A stretch of 64,000 nt of DNA from Neoceratodus forsteri (lineage: Eukaryota > Chordata > Ceratodontiformes > Ceratodontidae), in assembly GCA_016271365.2 (NCBI GenBank), contig CM057452.1, forward strand, positions 1,241,021,001-1,241,085,000, in the 5' to 3' direction. Below, one piece after another: positions 1 through 9,660 of this stretch. Both the position numbers and the translations under genes were made by a program. The first letter of the stretch is position 1; every line of letters starts with the position of its first letter. A model generated the notes under the pieces. That model was not told the origin of the DNA. It did not search any database and was given only the letters and a program-made list of their open reading frames with translations.

Positions 1-713
1 AGCCATTCCTTTATTTCATAAAAACAATGTAGCAAAAGATATTCAGTAAAACATCCTAATCATCTCTAGGCATGACACTCCTCCCCTTTTCCAGTTAATT
101 GCTAACCAGGGAGTTCCTATATAACAGCCTCCACCTGGGGCTGCTGGTTCCTAAGAGCCCATTTTACATGATTGCTATGTTCAGGTAGGAGCTCTCTTTA
201 TTTTCAGAGGCAAGGAGAAAAGAGAAATCACTCCTGTTTACTTCATTTCTGCATAATCTTCTTTCTTTAGCTACCTTCTCATGTTTTATCCTTACTGAAC
301 AAGGTAACTACATTTCTTTATGTTTAATTGCTTAGGCAACAAGTTTGTACCCAGTGCAGCCTTTCTGTTTATGCTGTCTTTTTACTGCCTGCACTGTTTC
401 TTTGCACAGAGCACCCAGTGCTCGATGTATGCAGCTCTAGGGGAAGTGTTTTTATTTAGGGCTACCATTCTTTACACTCTGCCCAGGAAAATACACTCTG
501 CAATTTCTTTATGCAGGCATAGGCAGGGGATGAAAAAGAAATAAAAGAGGGACAGTCAAGGGAGCAGAAGATACCATCATGGGTGGCCTTCCCATAATGG
601 TAGAGTTAGATATATATAGTTTAGAAGAGAGAAAAGTTTGCTACTGCAGTAGACTTTATAGGGAAAGAATTATGCAAAGCCTTCAAAGTTTGGGGGGGTG
701 TCAATCTATCACA
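1..713 (-). repeat. 3' LTR (partial) of the Gmr1-like element
   Basis: This segment aligns base for base with 5913-6630 and differs only by scattered substitutions and a few short indels; by eye it is about 95% identical or better. It ends at 713 in TATCACA, the same end as the right LTR at 6630. The first ~510 bp of the LTR, holding the TATA box and polyadenylation signal in the other copy, are outside the window. A short open frame at 320-544 is duplicated at 6233-6457 only because both lie in the LTR; it is not a gene. Confidence 0.93.
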
Positions 714-722
714 TACCCCCAT
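714..722 (-). other. Polypurine tract candidate
   Basis: On the minus strand the bases next to the 3' LTR read ATGGGGGTA followed by the LTR start TGTGATAG. This is where plus-strand DNA priming is expected in an LTR retrotransposon. The tract is short for a polypurine tract. Confidence 0.5.
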
Positions 723-960
723 GGTTAAGCGGAAACTAGTGGATACCTTACTGGTTTCCAAGACAACCTACCCAAGTATGTCTGGGTAGGATGGAACTAC
801 CACCCACCCTCTCTTGGTAGCTCCACCCCATGTCCCTTAACAAAATTTTAATACTCAGGCAATACTTTACACTTTACCTTATATACTTCATTACTACCCT
901 GGTGTGTCTAAACAGGTCAATTCACAATTTAACCACAGATGTTTCTGGATAACATGTATT
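723..960 (-). other. Untranslated spacer between RNase H and 3' LTR
   Basis: About 240 bp between the end of the pol frame and the polypurine tract. I see no coding match and no env-like gene, as expected for this retrotransposon group. Confidence 0.5.
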
Positions 961-1532
961 TCAATTTACCTTGACAACAGGGGCCCCATACCTGGACAAA
1001 AAATCAGCATTAACATGCTGGGTACCGGCACGATGTTGTACAGTAGATTTATAGGGCTTTAGTGCCAAATACCACCTCATAATCCGATTATTATGGTCCT
1101 TCATCCGATTAATAAAACAAAGCAGATTATGGTCAGTAATAAGGGTAAATGGCGCTCCCCGTAGATAAAACCGCAATGCCTCAATGGCCCACTTGGCCAC
1201 TAGGCATTCTTGTTCCACAGTGGAATATTTTTCTTCACGGTCATGAAGCTTCTGTGATATATACAGCATGGGATGTTCTTCACCCTCAATGGTTTGACTT
1301 AATACTGCCCCAATACCCGTTACAGAGGCATCCGTATGGACCTCAAATGGATGATTAAAATCTGGACTACGGAGTACTGGGAAGAACATAAACCAGCTTT
1401 AATGGTAACAAAAGCATCCTCACATTCCTGGGTCCATTTAACTTTTTTACCAAATTTCTTTTTGGTGAGATCTGTGAGAGGTGTGGCTGTTGCTGCAAAA
1501 TTAGGAATGAATCGGTGATAGTAGCCCGCCAA
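961..1532 (-). pseudogene. pol: pol: RT connection and RNase H of the Gmr1-like element
   Basis: The RNase H frame (961-1389) begins after the RT-RH connection segment in 1320-1532 (motif YYHRFIPNFA). Within RNase H I see TDAS, the EQE of the second acidic position, TDHNLL and the terminal NADFLSR, the expected four-acid arrangement of a Gypsy RNase H that degrades the RNA strand of the hybrid. The two parts sit in different frames near 1320-1389, so a frameshift separates them. The frame ends with a stop at 961 and no integrase follows, which supports the unusual gene order. Confidence 0.9.
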
Positions 1533-2330
1533 ACCTAAGAAAGAACTATGTGTTTTTTTGTCTCAGGTTGGGAACAGTTGGCTACTGCCTCGATTTTATT
1601 AATCTCTGGTTTAATGGTACCATTTCCTAGCACAAAACCAAGATATCTGGTTTCAAACATAGCCAGTGCCCTCTTTTCTGGGTTAATTGTAACTCCTGCC
1701 TTGGAAATGGAGGAAATAACAGCTCTTAAGTGTGCCAAGTGGGTGTTCCAATCTGGACTAAAAATTAAAAAATTATGACATCGTTCAAGTAGGCCACAAA
1801 AAAATTATAGTGGGGTGCCAGCACTTGGTTCATGAACCTTTGGAAAGTCGCAGGAGCTCCGTGCAGTCCAAAAGGCATGGTCTGGAATTGAAACAGACCC
1901 ATCGGCGTACTAAAGGCTGTTTTCTCTCATGATGCAATTTCGAGGGGTACCTGCCAATATCCTTTAGTCATGTCTAGAGTGGAAATATACCGTGCATTAC
2001 CCACATTGTCTATTATATCATCTACCCTAGGTATGGGGTATGTATCAAATTAAGACACTGCATTTAACCCTCAAAAATCAAGACACAGGTGTATACCACC
2101 CTCTTTCTTAGGTACAACAACAATAGGAGACCCCCAAGCACTATTATATGGTTCAATTATGTTCATTTTCAACAACTTTTCCACCTCAAGTTGTACCACT
2201 TGTCTCACCCTTTCTGATAGTCTATATGGCTTTTTTCTTATGGGAGGAGATGTGGTACGTCTTTCATGCTCCACTCCTCTAGCAAGGCCTGGCACACTAG
2301 TAAAGTACTAGGATATTCCAATAACATGTC
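1533..2330 (-). pseudogene. pol: pol: reverse transcriptase, interrupted, catalytic Asp substituted
   Basis: The palm begins with a segment ending WGSPIVVVPKKEGG (2071-2295), then hits a stop near 2068. Other frames continue with the first catalytic aspartate in LDMTKGYW (Asp codon at 1972-1974), FQTMPFGL, and the active-site box near 1777-1795, followed by ETRYLGFVLGNGTIKPE (1535-1738). The active-site motif reads YLND instead of YxDD: the first Asp codon is AAC (plus-strand 1783-1785), consistent with one G-to-A change. With several stops and frameshifts this RT is inactive. Family assignment is certain; exact frameshift positions are approximate because I translated by hand. Confidence 0.88.
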
Positions 2331-2499
2331 CTGTAACTTTTGTCTTTGCTTGGGTTCTAAGGTAGGATTTATCTTTACCTCCCTAATCCCTTTCCTAGTT
2401 TTTAGCCTTCAATAAGCTGTCTCTAACTCTGTGTCAGGGTTTTCAGGTAGTACTAACATACTTAGCCCTTTCGTGGTTTTCTCATGCCACTTTTCAGTA

Positions 2500-3991
2500 A
2501 ATTGGCATGGTAAATCTTTGTTTTCTGCTTTTTGTCAGGTGTCTCTATCTCAAAAGTAACAGGGCCTGTCTGTCTTATTACTGTGTAAGGCCCCTGCCAT
2601 TTCATTAGGAGTTTATTAGCAGTGGTGGTAAGTCGTAATAAGACTCTTTCTCCAACTTCAAATGTTTTTATCTGCTTTCCCTGATCATGTATTCATTTCA
2701 GCATGGTTTGGGCCTGAATACTCATCTCATGAGCCTTGGCAGAGTATTTCACTAACCTCTGTCTAAGTTGTTTCAGATAGGTAGCAATTCCAGGGTGTTT
2801 CATATCCGTTCCCTCCTCCCAACATTCTTTGATCACTTCTAAGGGTCCTCTGGGGCTTCTGCCAAAAAGAAGTTCAAATGGGGAGTGACCTGTAGATGCC
2901 TGGGGAACCTCTCTGTATGCGAACAGGGCAAAAGGTAAGTACTTATCCCAGTCCTTACCCTCCTCATGAACAAATTTTTTAAGCATCCATTTCAATGTCT
3001 GGTTGAAACGCTCAGTTAGGCCATCTATCTGGGAATGATAGGGGGATGTGCATACAGCCACTATACTCAACATTTGATAAAGCTCCCTCAATAACTCAGC
3101 ATTAAAGTTAGTACCCCAATCTGTTAGTATCTCCTTAGGTATACCAACTCTGCTAAAGAGCTTTACTAATTCCTCAGCGATTTTAGGTGTTGACACTGAT
3201 CTCATGGGTATGGCCTCGGGGTATTTTGTCACATAATCACATATGACAAGTATGTACTGATTGCCCTTTAAGCTTTTATTTAAAGGACCTACTATATCCA
3301 TCCCTATTTGTTTGAATGGTGTAGTAACTAGAGGTAGGGGTACCAGAGGGACTTCATCCTTCTTCCCAACAGGAGCCACAAGTTGACAAGCCTCACATTC
3401 TCTACAATATTGGGCTACATCTTCATGGATCCTTGGCCAGAAGAAGTGTTGTGTCAACCTGCCTAGTGTCCTATCTCTTCCTGCATGCCCTGCCCATGAT
3501 AGATCGTGACTGAGGTACAATAAATCCTTTCTAAAACAGGAGGGGACTAACAGTTGTTCTACCTCTTCCTTGGTTACTGAGTTTTCACATATCCTGTACA
3601 ACAATTCATTTTTCATTACCATTTTGGGGGCACCTGGGGTCTGTATCTTCCCAACCTGCTGGAAAAAAGGTTTTAAACTAAAATCAGCCTTTTGTTCATC
3701 CACAATAATTGCTTTTACAAAAACAGTTTGTACATTCTCTGGTGTTAAACTATTCTGTTTTACTTGCCATTGTCTTTGAATTTTCTTCCTCATATTGTGG
3801 GACAGTTTAGTTTTCCCTGGTTGGTCAACCACGTCTCCTTGGAAAGGAAAACTGTCCCCCAGCTGTTGCTTTCTCTGTTCTTGGGTCCTGGTGGTTACAG
3901 CAGTTATAGTTCCTTTATCAACCATTAAATTAGCACAGTCAGGAAAGTCATGCCCAATGACCATAGGTACGGGTAATGTGGGACCAGTCAT
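2500..3991 (-). pseudogene. pol: pol: integrase with GPY module, placed upstream of RT
   Basis: A 432-codon open frame (2693-3991) starts inside the end of protease (VIGHDFP at residues 11-17), then carries the zinc-binding HHCC domain (His162, His169, Cys199, Cys202) and the DDE core: Asp232 in MDIVGPL, Asp291 in TDWGTNF and Glu327 in DGLTERFN, giving exactly 35 residues between the last two acids. After the stop at 2693 the homology continues to about 2500 with a GPY/F-like module (motif WQGPYTVI). The enzyme would insert the cDNA into host chromatin. The core is intact; only the tail is cut by a stop. In the sense direction it lies before RT, the reverse of standard Gypsy elements. Confidence 0.93.
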
Positions 3992-4240
3992 GTCACTAAA
4001 GCGGTCTGTTTTTCTTTTATTACCATGTCCACTGGCACTGTAAGGTATACATGTATGTCCCCATGCACATAAACCACACTCATTGGCAGTCCCCTTTCCT
4101 TCTTAGTTACCAGTTCTGGTCCAATCAATGTTTGTTTATTACCAGAGTCTATTAGGGAAGTCACATTCTTATTCTCCACTGTTACCTCAGTGAAAAAGTA
4201 CCCAGGGTTTAGTAATGCTAAGTGTGCTGTATCTCCTCTT
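3920..4240 (-). pseudogene. pol: pol: aspartic protease (retropepsin)
   Basis: The motif SLIDSGNKQTLIG (near the start of 3988-4179) is the retropepsin active-site loop, Asp-Ser-Gly, and the C-terminal VIGHDFP is found at the start of the integrase frame. The two halves lie in different frames that meet near 3990, so a frameshift breaks the protease. It follows the gag zinc knuckle by fewer than 40 codons, the normal gag-protease spacing. It would have cleaved the Gag-Pol precursor. Confidence 0.82.
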
Positions 4241-5306
4241 TTTGTAGAGCAATATCGGGCAATATGTCCCTGTCCTTTGCAATTCTAGCAAATGATGTCT
4301 GCAGGGAAAGGTCGTCTCCCAGTAACACCCCTGTTATCTTGGTGACCTTCATATCTCCCATAGCTAGGTTGCTCATAAACTGGTCTTACTACAGGGTTGG
4401 GTTTGACAGTCTCCTGGGGTCTATTCCCTCCTTTCTTTATGGTCTGGTGGGCAGTGAGATAGTCATCTGCTAGTGTAATGGCAGTTTCTACAGTTTCTGG
4501 GTTACACTCCCCTTACCCATATCTGTACATCTTGGGGTAAGATCTGTAAAAACTGTTCCCCCACTACAATATCAATTATATTGTCTACTGTTTTCCCCTC
4601 TGGTTGTAGCCATTTGTTACATAATTCCCGTAACCATATAAAGGTCTCTCTAGGGGTGTCATATGTCTGGTATTTTAATGCCCGAAATCTCTGCCGGTAT
4701 GTCTCAGTGTTGATATCATACTTTTTTAGTATTTATTTCTTTACTAGATCATATGTGTTAGCAGTCCTAGCATCATGTTACTGTATGCTAACTGTGCCTT
4801 CCCAGTTAGATATGGGGCTAACCACACCACCCATTGTGTTTGAGGCCAAGCACAGGCCTGGGAACCCTCTCAGATGTAGTGAGATAACCTCTATATCATC
4901 TGTTACCATCACCTTTGTTAATTTTATATCCTTTGGGTTTGAGTCTGGCCTGCCACCATCCTGTCCTCTACTTGCCCCCAAGTCATGTAAGGCCCTTAAA
5001 GTCTCTGCCCACCTGGTATCTTGTCTTCTCCTCCTCTCATGTTCTCTTTCTCATTCTATGTCCAGTTGTCTTATAGCCAACCACCTCATTAACTAGGGTA
5101 ATCCCTCTGGTGGTTCATCTGGATACATCCTCTGTTCTTCTTTCCGATTCTCATCCTCATCTTCACCACTCAGGTCCTTCAGTCTCTTGGGTCGTACTGC
5201 TTGTCCTAGTCCAGGCATCAGGATCTCTCCGTTTTTTTGCCACCTGTGTCCTGGTCTGGACACCAGCTGCCATAGCTCTCTTCATCTTCTCCTCCTCGTC
5301 TGACAT
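4200..5306 (-). pseudogene. gag: gag with SCAN-like capsid segment and CCHC knuckle
   Basis: A methionine codon at 5306-5304 starts MSDEEEKMKRAM, about 75 bp inside the primer-binding site. Several frames must be combined, with breaks near 5230 and 4510 and in-frame stops. Around 4500-4720 the minus strand encodes TYRQRFRALKY, LRELCNKWLQPEGK and EQFLQILPQDVQIWVR, a clear match in order and spacing to the SCAN domain of vertebrate zinc-finger proteins. SCAN is known to descend from a Gmr1-type Gypsy Gag, which agrees with the pol order. Downstream, at about 4246-4292, a CX2CX4HX4C zinc knuckle appears (NCKGQGHIARYC) with a stop inside its first CX2C. The product would have formed the particle and bound RNA. 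Confidence 0.85.
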
Positions 5307-5378
5307 CCTTTCACTTTTTTCACCCTAGTACCAGGACTGTAACCGTAATCTGGTTTCCCACCTAGGATGGACAACCAG

Positions 5379-5396
5379 ATCCCACTTCTAACACCA
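5379..5396 (-). promoter_or_regulatory. Primer-binding site for tRNA-Leu
   Basis: On the minus strand the sequence TGGTGTTAGAAGTGGGAT lies 6 bp inside the LTR end. It is the complement of a tRNA 3' end, and it fits the acceptor end of vertebrate tRNA-Leu (ATCCCACTTCTGACA-CCA) with one mismatch. Minus-strand cDNA synthesis would start here. Confidence 0.85.
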
Positions 5397-5402
5397 AATT
5401 TC

Positions 5403-6630
5403 TGTGACCGGGTTATGTGGGTAGGGTAAATAAGTGAGTCAAGACTTCCAAAGTAAGGTTAACACACCTTTGCTAGGTGTGGTGTTTATTTGCCAGATGG
5501 AATCATTTTTTTGTAAAAAGGATATTTTATATACAAAAATAAACATATACCACATTTGGCACAAGTCTTAAATTTCAGACTTAAATAACAAAAGAAAAAC
5601 TGAAATAAACCAAAAGAAAACAGCTCTTCTGAGCTCTCAGAACTACCCTCCCCTGGTAGTTCTGCCACGGATTAGAAAACCTTCTTGTCATAGTTTCTAC
5701 AATTTTCTATGTTTTAGATAACCTCTTCTCACTCACTCTCAGGCCTATCTGCCATTTCTGAGAACTAGGGCTGCTTTTATACAGGTCTCTACAGCATCAT
5801 CAGGTCAGCTGATCTGCCGCTTTTCTAATTAATAGTTAAGCCTCCTCTAATACAGACATTTTGGTAGATCAGCATTACTTTACATATATATATGAAACAT
5901 CAAACAATAATGAGCCATTCCTTTATTTCATAAAAACAAAGTAGCAAAAGATATTCAGTAAAATATCTTAATTATCTCTAGGCATGAAACTCCTCCCCTT
6001 TTCCAGTTAAATTGCTAGCCAGGGAGTTCCTATATAACAGCCTCCACCTGGGGCTGCTGGTTCCTAAGAGCCCATTTTACATGATTGCTGTGTTCAGGTA
6101 GGAGCTCTCTTTATTTTCAGAGGCAAGGAGAAAACAGAAATCACTCCTGTTTACTTCATTTCTGCACAGTCTTCTTTCTTTAGCTACCTTCTCATGTTTT
6201 ATCCCTACTGAACAAGGTAACTGCATTTCTTTATGTTTAATTGCTTAGGCAACAAGTTTGTACCCAGTGCAACCTTTCTGTTTATGCTGTCTTTTTACTG
6301 CCTGCACTGTTTCTTTGCACAGAGCACCCAGTGCTCGATGTATGCAGCTCTAGGAGAAGTGTTTTTATTTAGGGCTACCATTCTTTACACTCTGCCCAGG
6401 AAAATACACTCTGTAATTTCTTTATGCAGGCATAGGCAGGGGATGAAAAGGAAATAAAAGAGGGACAGTCAAGGGAGCAAAAGATACCATTATGGGTGGC
6501 CTTCACATAATGGTAGAGTTAGATATATATAGTTTAGAAGAGAGAAACATTTGCTACTGCAGTAGACTTTATAGGGAAATAATCATGCCAAAGCCTTCAA
6601 AGTGTGTGTGGGAGGGGTCAATCTATCACA
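5403..6630 (-). repeat. 5' LTR of the Gmr1-like element, complete (1,228 bp)
   Basis: On the plus strand it starts TGTGACCGGG and ends TCTATCACA, giving the usual short inverted TG...CA ends (TGTGA/TCACA). The left end is set by the primer-binding site 6 bp away, the right end by comparison with the other LTR, which stops at the same place (713). It carries the promoter and polyadenylation signal for the minus-strand transcript. Confidence 0.92.
5485..5533 (-). promoter_or_regulatory. LTR TATA box and AATAAA signal
   Basis: On the minus strand TATATAAAAT (5524-5533) is followed about 35 bp later by AATAAA (5485-5490), then about 80 bp to the LTR end. This is a normal order for a retrotransposon U3-R-U5 junction. 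No experimental start site is known, so the R boundaries are inferred. Confidence 0.55.
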
Positions 6631-6859
6631 CCTAATGTAATGCAAAATACTACAAAACTAATGATAATAAGGAGGAATAATGGGGAATGAGTGATGATGA
6701 TGACACTTGTGTGTAGTTGGACTTTACTTGTGTTGTAGTGTAAACAGCCTGCTGCGAGTCACAAAGTCAGATTTTATCCCCTGATCCACAAACAGCCAGC
6801 AGCACAGGCACATCAACTAGTATGTTGTTTGTCCAAACAGTATTTTTTTTAATACATGA
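6631..6859. other. Unassigned flank of the LTR element
   Basis: Low-complexity AT-rich sequence with a short ATGATG run (near 6690-6710). I see no gene or recognised repeat. Confidence 0.4.
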
Positions 6860-8585
6860 AATCATGAATAAACATTAACAAGTGATCATGATTGGATGGC
6901 ATAAGTCAAAGATTTATTTTGCCAGCCTGCTGCCCTTGCCCTGTACACACAGCCACACTGAAGCCAGGAAAAATAATTTATTTGGGATTTCTGGGATGGT
7001 TACATTTATTGTGAACCACCCTGCAGTCTCTTTCTCTCCCATCTGGATGCCACTAGTCAAAGATTTATTTTGCCCCCCTGACCTGCCCTGTACATACAGC
7101 CACACTGAAGCCAGGAAAATAAATTTTATTTGGGATGTCTGGTGCTGTTACATTCATTGTGGGCCACCCTGCAGTCTCTCTCTCTCTCCCTCTGGATGCC
7201 ACTAGTCTACAATTTATTTTGCCCCCGCCTCCCCTCCCCTGTACACACAGCCACACTGAAGCCAGGAAAATAAATTTTATTTGGGATGTCTGGGACTGTT
7301 AGATTTATTGTGGGCCACCCTGCAGTCTATCTTTCTCTCCCCTCTGGACCTCGCAAGTCAAAGAATTATTTTACCACCCTGCTGCCCTTGCCCTGTATAC
7401 ACAACCACAGTGAAGCCAGAAAAGTAATGTTATTTGGGATTTCTGGGACTGTTAGATTTCTTGTGGGCCCCCCTCTGCCCCCCGCAGTATCTCTCTCTCT
7501 CTCCCCTCTGCAAGTCACCAGTCAAAGATTTATTTTGCCACCCTGCTACCCTTGCTCTGTACACACAGCCATGCTGAGGCAAGAAAAAAAAATTGGGGGG
7601 AGATTTCTGGGACTGTTATGTTTATCATGGCCCTATGCAGTCTCTTTCTCTCCCCACTGGATGGCACATATCAAAGATTTATTTTGCCACCCAGCTGTCC
7701 TTGCCCTGTACACACAGCCATGCTGAAGCCAGGAAAATACATTTTATTTGGGATTTCTGGGACTGTTACATTTATCATCAGCCACCCTGCAGTCTCTCTT
7801 TCTCCCCTCTGGATGAGATCATGAATGAATACTAACAAGTGATTGTGATTTGTGATTGGATGGCACAAGTCAAAGATTTATTTTGCCACCTTGCTGCCTT
7901 TGCCCTGTACACACAGCCACACTTAAGACAGGAAAAAAGTGGGATTTTGTGTAACTGTAAAATTTCTTTTGGACCCCCAGTAGTCTCTCCCTCTCTCCTC
8001 TGAATCAGGAATGGCACAAGTCAAAGATTTTGTCAGTTTGCCCATTCTCATATATACAGTCAGCTATACTGTTTGAGGCCAAGAAAAGAAAAAAAAACTT
8101 TCATTTGGGATTTTTCATAACTGCTAAATCTCTCTTGAGCCCCCATCAGTCTCTCCCTCTCTCTTCTGGATCTGGAATGGCACAATTCAAAGATTTTGCC
8201 TGCCTGCCCTTTCTCGTGTACACAACTACACTGACTGAAGCCAAGAAAAGAAAAGAAGAACTTTCATTTGGCATGTTCTGTAACTGAAATCTATTTGGGG
8301 CCCCCGGTAGTCTCTCCCTCTCCTTTGGATCTGGAATGGCACAAGTCAAATATTTTGCCAATCTGCCCTTTCTCATGTGCACACTGCTACACTGTCTGAT
8401 GCCAAGAAAAGAAAAAAACTTTCATTTGGGATTTTCTGTAACTGTAAAATCTCTTTTGGGCCCTCACAGTAGTGTCTCCATCTCTCCTCTGGATCTTCTG
8501 CAATGGCACAAGTCAAAGATTTTACCAGCCTGCCGTTGCTCATGTACATACAGTCACATTGCCACACTGCCTGTCTTTTGCATCC
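6860..8585. repeat. Tandem array, about eleven units of ~150-165 bp
   Basis: Each unit opens with AGTCAAAGATTTATTTTGCC, then a CTGCCCTTGCCCTGTACACA block, GCCACACTGAAGCCAGGAAAA, TTTGGGATTTCTGGGACTGT, and a CT-rich end. Unit starts are near 6903, 7055, 7204, 7356, 7520, 7669, 7868, 8019, 8185, 8344 and 8511. Spacing is 149-152 bp in the left half and 151-167 bp in the right half, where units 8-11 form a diverged subtype. The 199 bp step before 7868 contains a second copy of the array's left flank (compare 6859-6900 with 7813-7865), so part of the array duplicated together with its edge. The many open frames on both strands here are by-products of the repetition. Confidence 0.9.
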
Positions 8586-8766
8586 CCAACGGCAGCCACC
8601 CGGGCCACCACTATCTCCCCAGTCCCTCTGGATTCCTCATTTCTCCAGTCCTGCTAAGTTCTGACTCCTTACCTGCCGTCATCCTCCCCTGACAATCAGT
8701 TTCTCTCCCTCCCCTCCCCTCCCCAGTATTTCTCCTTTCTCTGACTCTCCCTTGTTTTCCTTCCTT

Positions 8767-8803
<37 letters not shown>

Positions 8804-9089
8804 TATTTGAGGGGTTCTCTTTTAGTTTTGTTTGGCAACCTTTTCTGGTAGCGTCTTTTCCAAGGTGCTCCTGCTCCTCTAACCATCCTCCTCTCTCGTC
8901 TGGGCTGTGTTGCACACTCAACACAGTTATATACCATGACTGCATCACATGACTGTTGCCTGACTGGATGCTGCCAGCCACCTGTATGTGGAACGAGTGT
9001 GCCACCTGCATCCCCATGGCAACAGTAAACAAAATGGCAGAAATGGCACTTCCTTGGACCCGGAATCAGATTTCTTCGATGAAGTCTGT
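8586..9089. other. Unassigned, with an AT microsatellite
   Basis: CT-rich sequence with an (AT)n run at about 8769-8801. The segment around 8840-9080 is of ordinary composition and shows no coding match I can support. Confidence 0.5.
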
Positions 9090-9660
9090 ACTTATCCAGT
9101 CTGTGGATTGCAAGTTCTATATGGGGGTCCAGATCTTCTGCTGAACAGTCTGCCCAGCCCTAGTTTGGATGTATAAAGGACAGAATCATCCACAAAATTG
9201 GAGTCTAGAGTTATGGATGTTGTCACTAAGGGATTTGATGTAAATTGTGAATAACAGGTGTCCAAAAATGGATCCCTGGGGTACACCACTAGTTATCAGT
9301 AGGGAAGAGGAAAGGAGTCCATTGGTTTTCATGCACTGGAATTGACCAGTAAGATAGATAGTGAAACAGTTTAGTGAGCAGTTATTCAGCCAAAGGTCTT
9401 TGCTTGTGGTTAGCAGAGTGTTATGATCGACCGTGTTCAAGGCCTTGCTTAAGTCTATGTAGACAGCTCCAGTAGAGTTTTTATTATCCAGGGTAGTGAA
9501 TCAATCATTTGTCACTTTGGCTAGTGCTGACACCTTACTATGGTTTTGCCAGAAGCCAGATTGGAGGGGGTTAAATAAATTTGATTATTTGAGGTGATCC
9601 TTCAGCTGATTATTGACTATCATTTCTAGGAGCTTCTACAGGACAAGCTGTGGGTGCAGT
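9090..9660 (-). pseudogene. L2/Rex-like LINE reverse transcriptase fragment
   Basis: The minus strand encodes, in several frames, AVYIDLSKALNTVDHNTLL (first catalytic Asp region), ITSGVPQGSIFGHLLF and FVDDSVLYTS (the FxDD box, intact here). The order and spacing are those of a LINE palm domain of the L2/CR1/Rex group. Frames 9186-9440 and 9092-9289 overlap with a frameshift. Neither the endonuclease nor the 3' end is present, so this is an internal fragment. Confidence 0.85.

Larger units (their letters stand above)
1..6630 (-). mobile_element. Ty3/Gypsy LTR retrotransposon, Gmr1-like (IN before RT)
   Basis: Seen: two related long terminal repeats in direct orientation (1-713, cut by the window edge, and 5403-6630), a primer-binding site just inside the right LTR and a short purine tract beside the left one. 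This fixes the sense as minus. Reading leftwards from the right LTR come gag with a zinc knuckle, a retropepsin DSG motif, an integrase with HHCC and D,D35E, then reverse transcriptase and RNase H. Integrase upstream of RT is the copia-like order known in the Gmr1 group of vertebrate Gypsy elements; ordinary Gypsy elements have RT-RH-IN. The full element would be about 7.1 kb, since roughly 510 bp of the left LTR lies outside the window. Stops and frameshifts break gag, RT and the integrase tail, so the copy is dead. The target duplication cannot be checked because the left edge is missing. Confidence 0.93.

Noticed and set aside
320..544. 74-codon frame, repeated at 6233-6457
   Set aside because: It is duplicated because it lies in both LTRs; there is no known LTR-encoded protein of this type here and no sign of selection.
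4480..4720. A host SCAN zinc-finger gene exon
   Set aside because: The SCAN-like segment is followed in sense direction by a CCHC knuckle, retropepsin and integrase and is bounded by LTRs, so it is retrotransposon Gag.
6860..8585. CRISPR-like or protein-coding repeat array
   Set aside because: Units are ~150-165 bp, diverged throughout with no conserved repeat and variable spacer pattern, and open frames occur on both strands equally.
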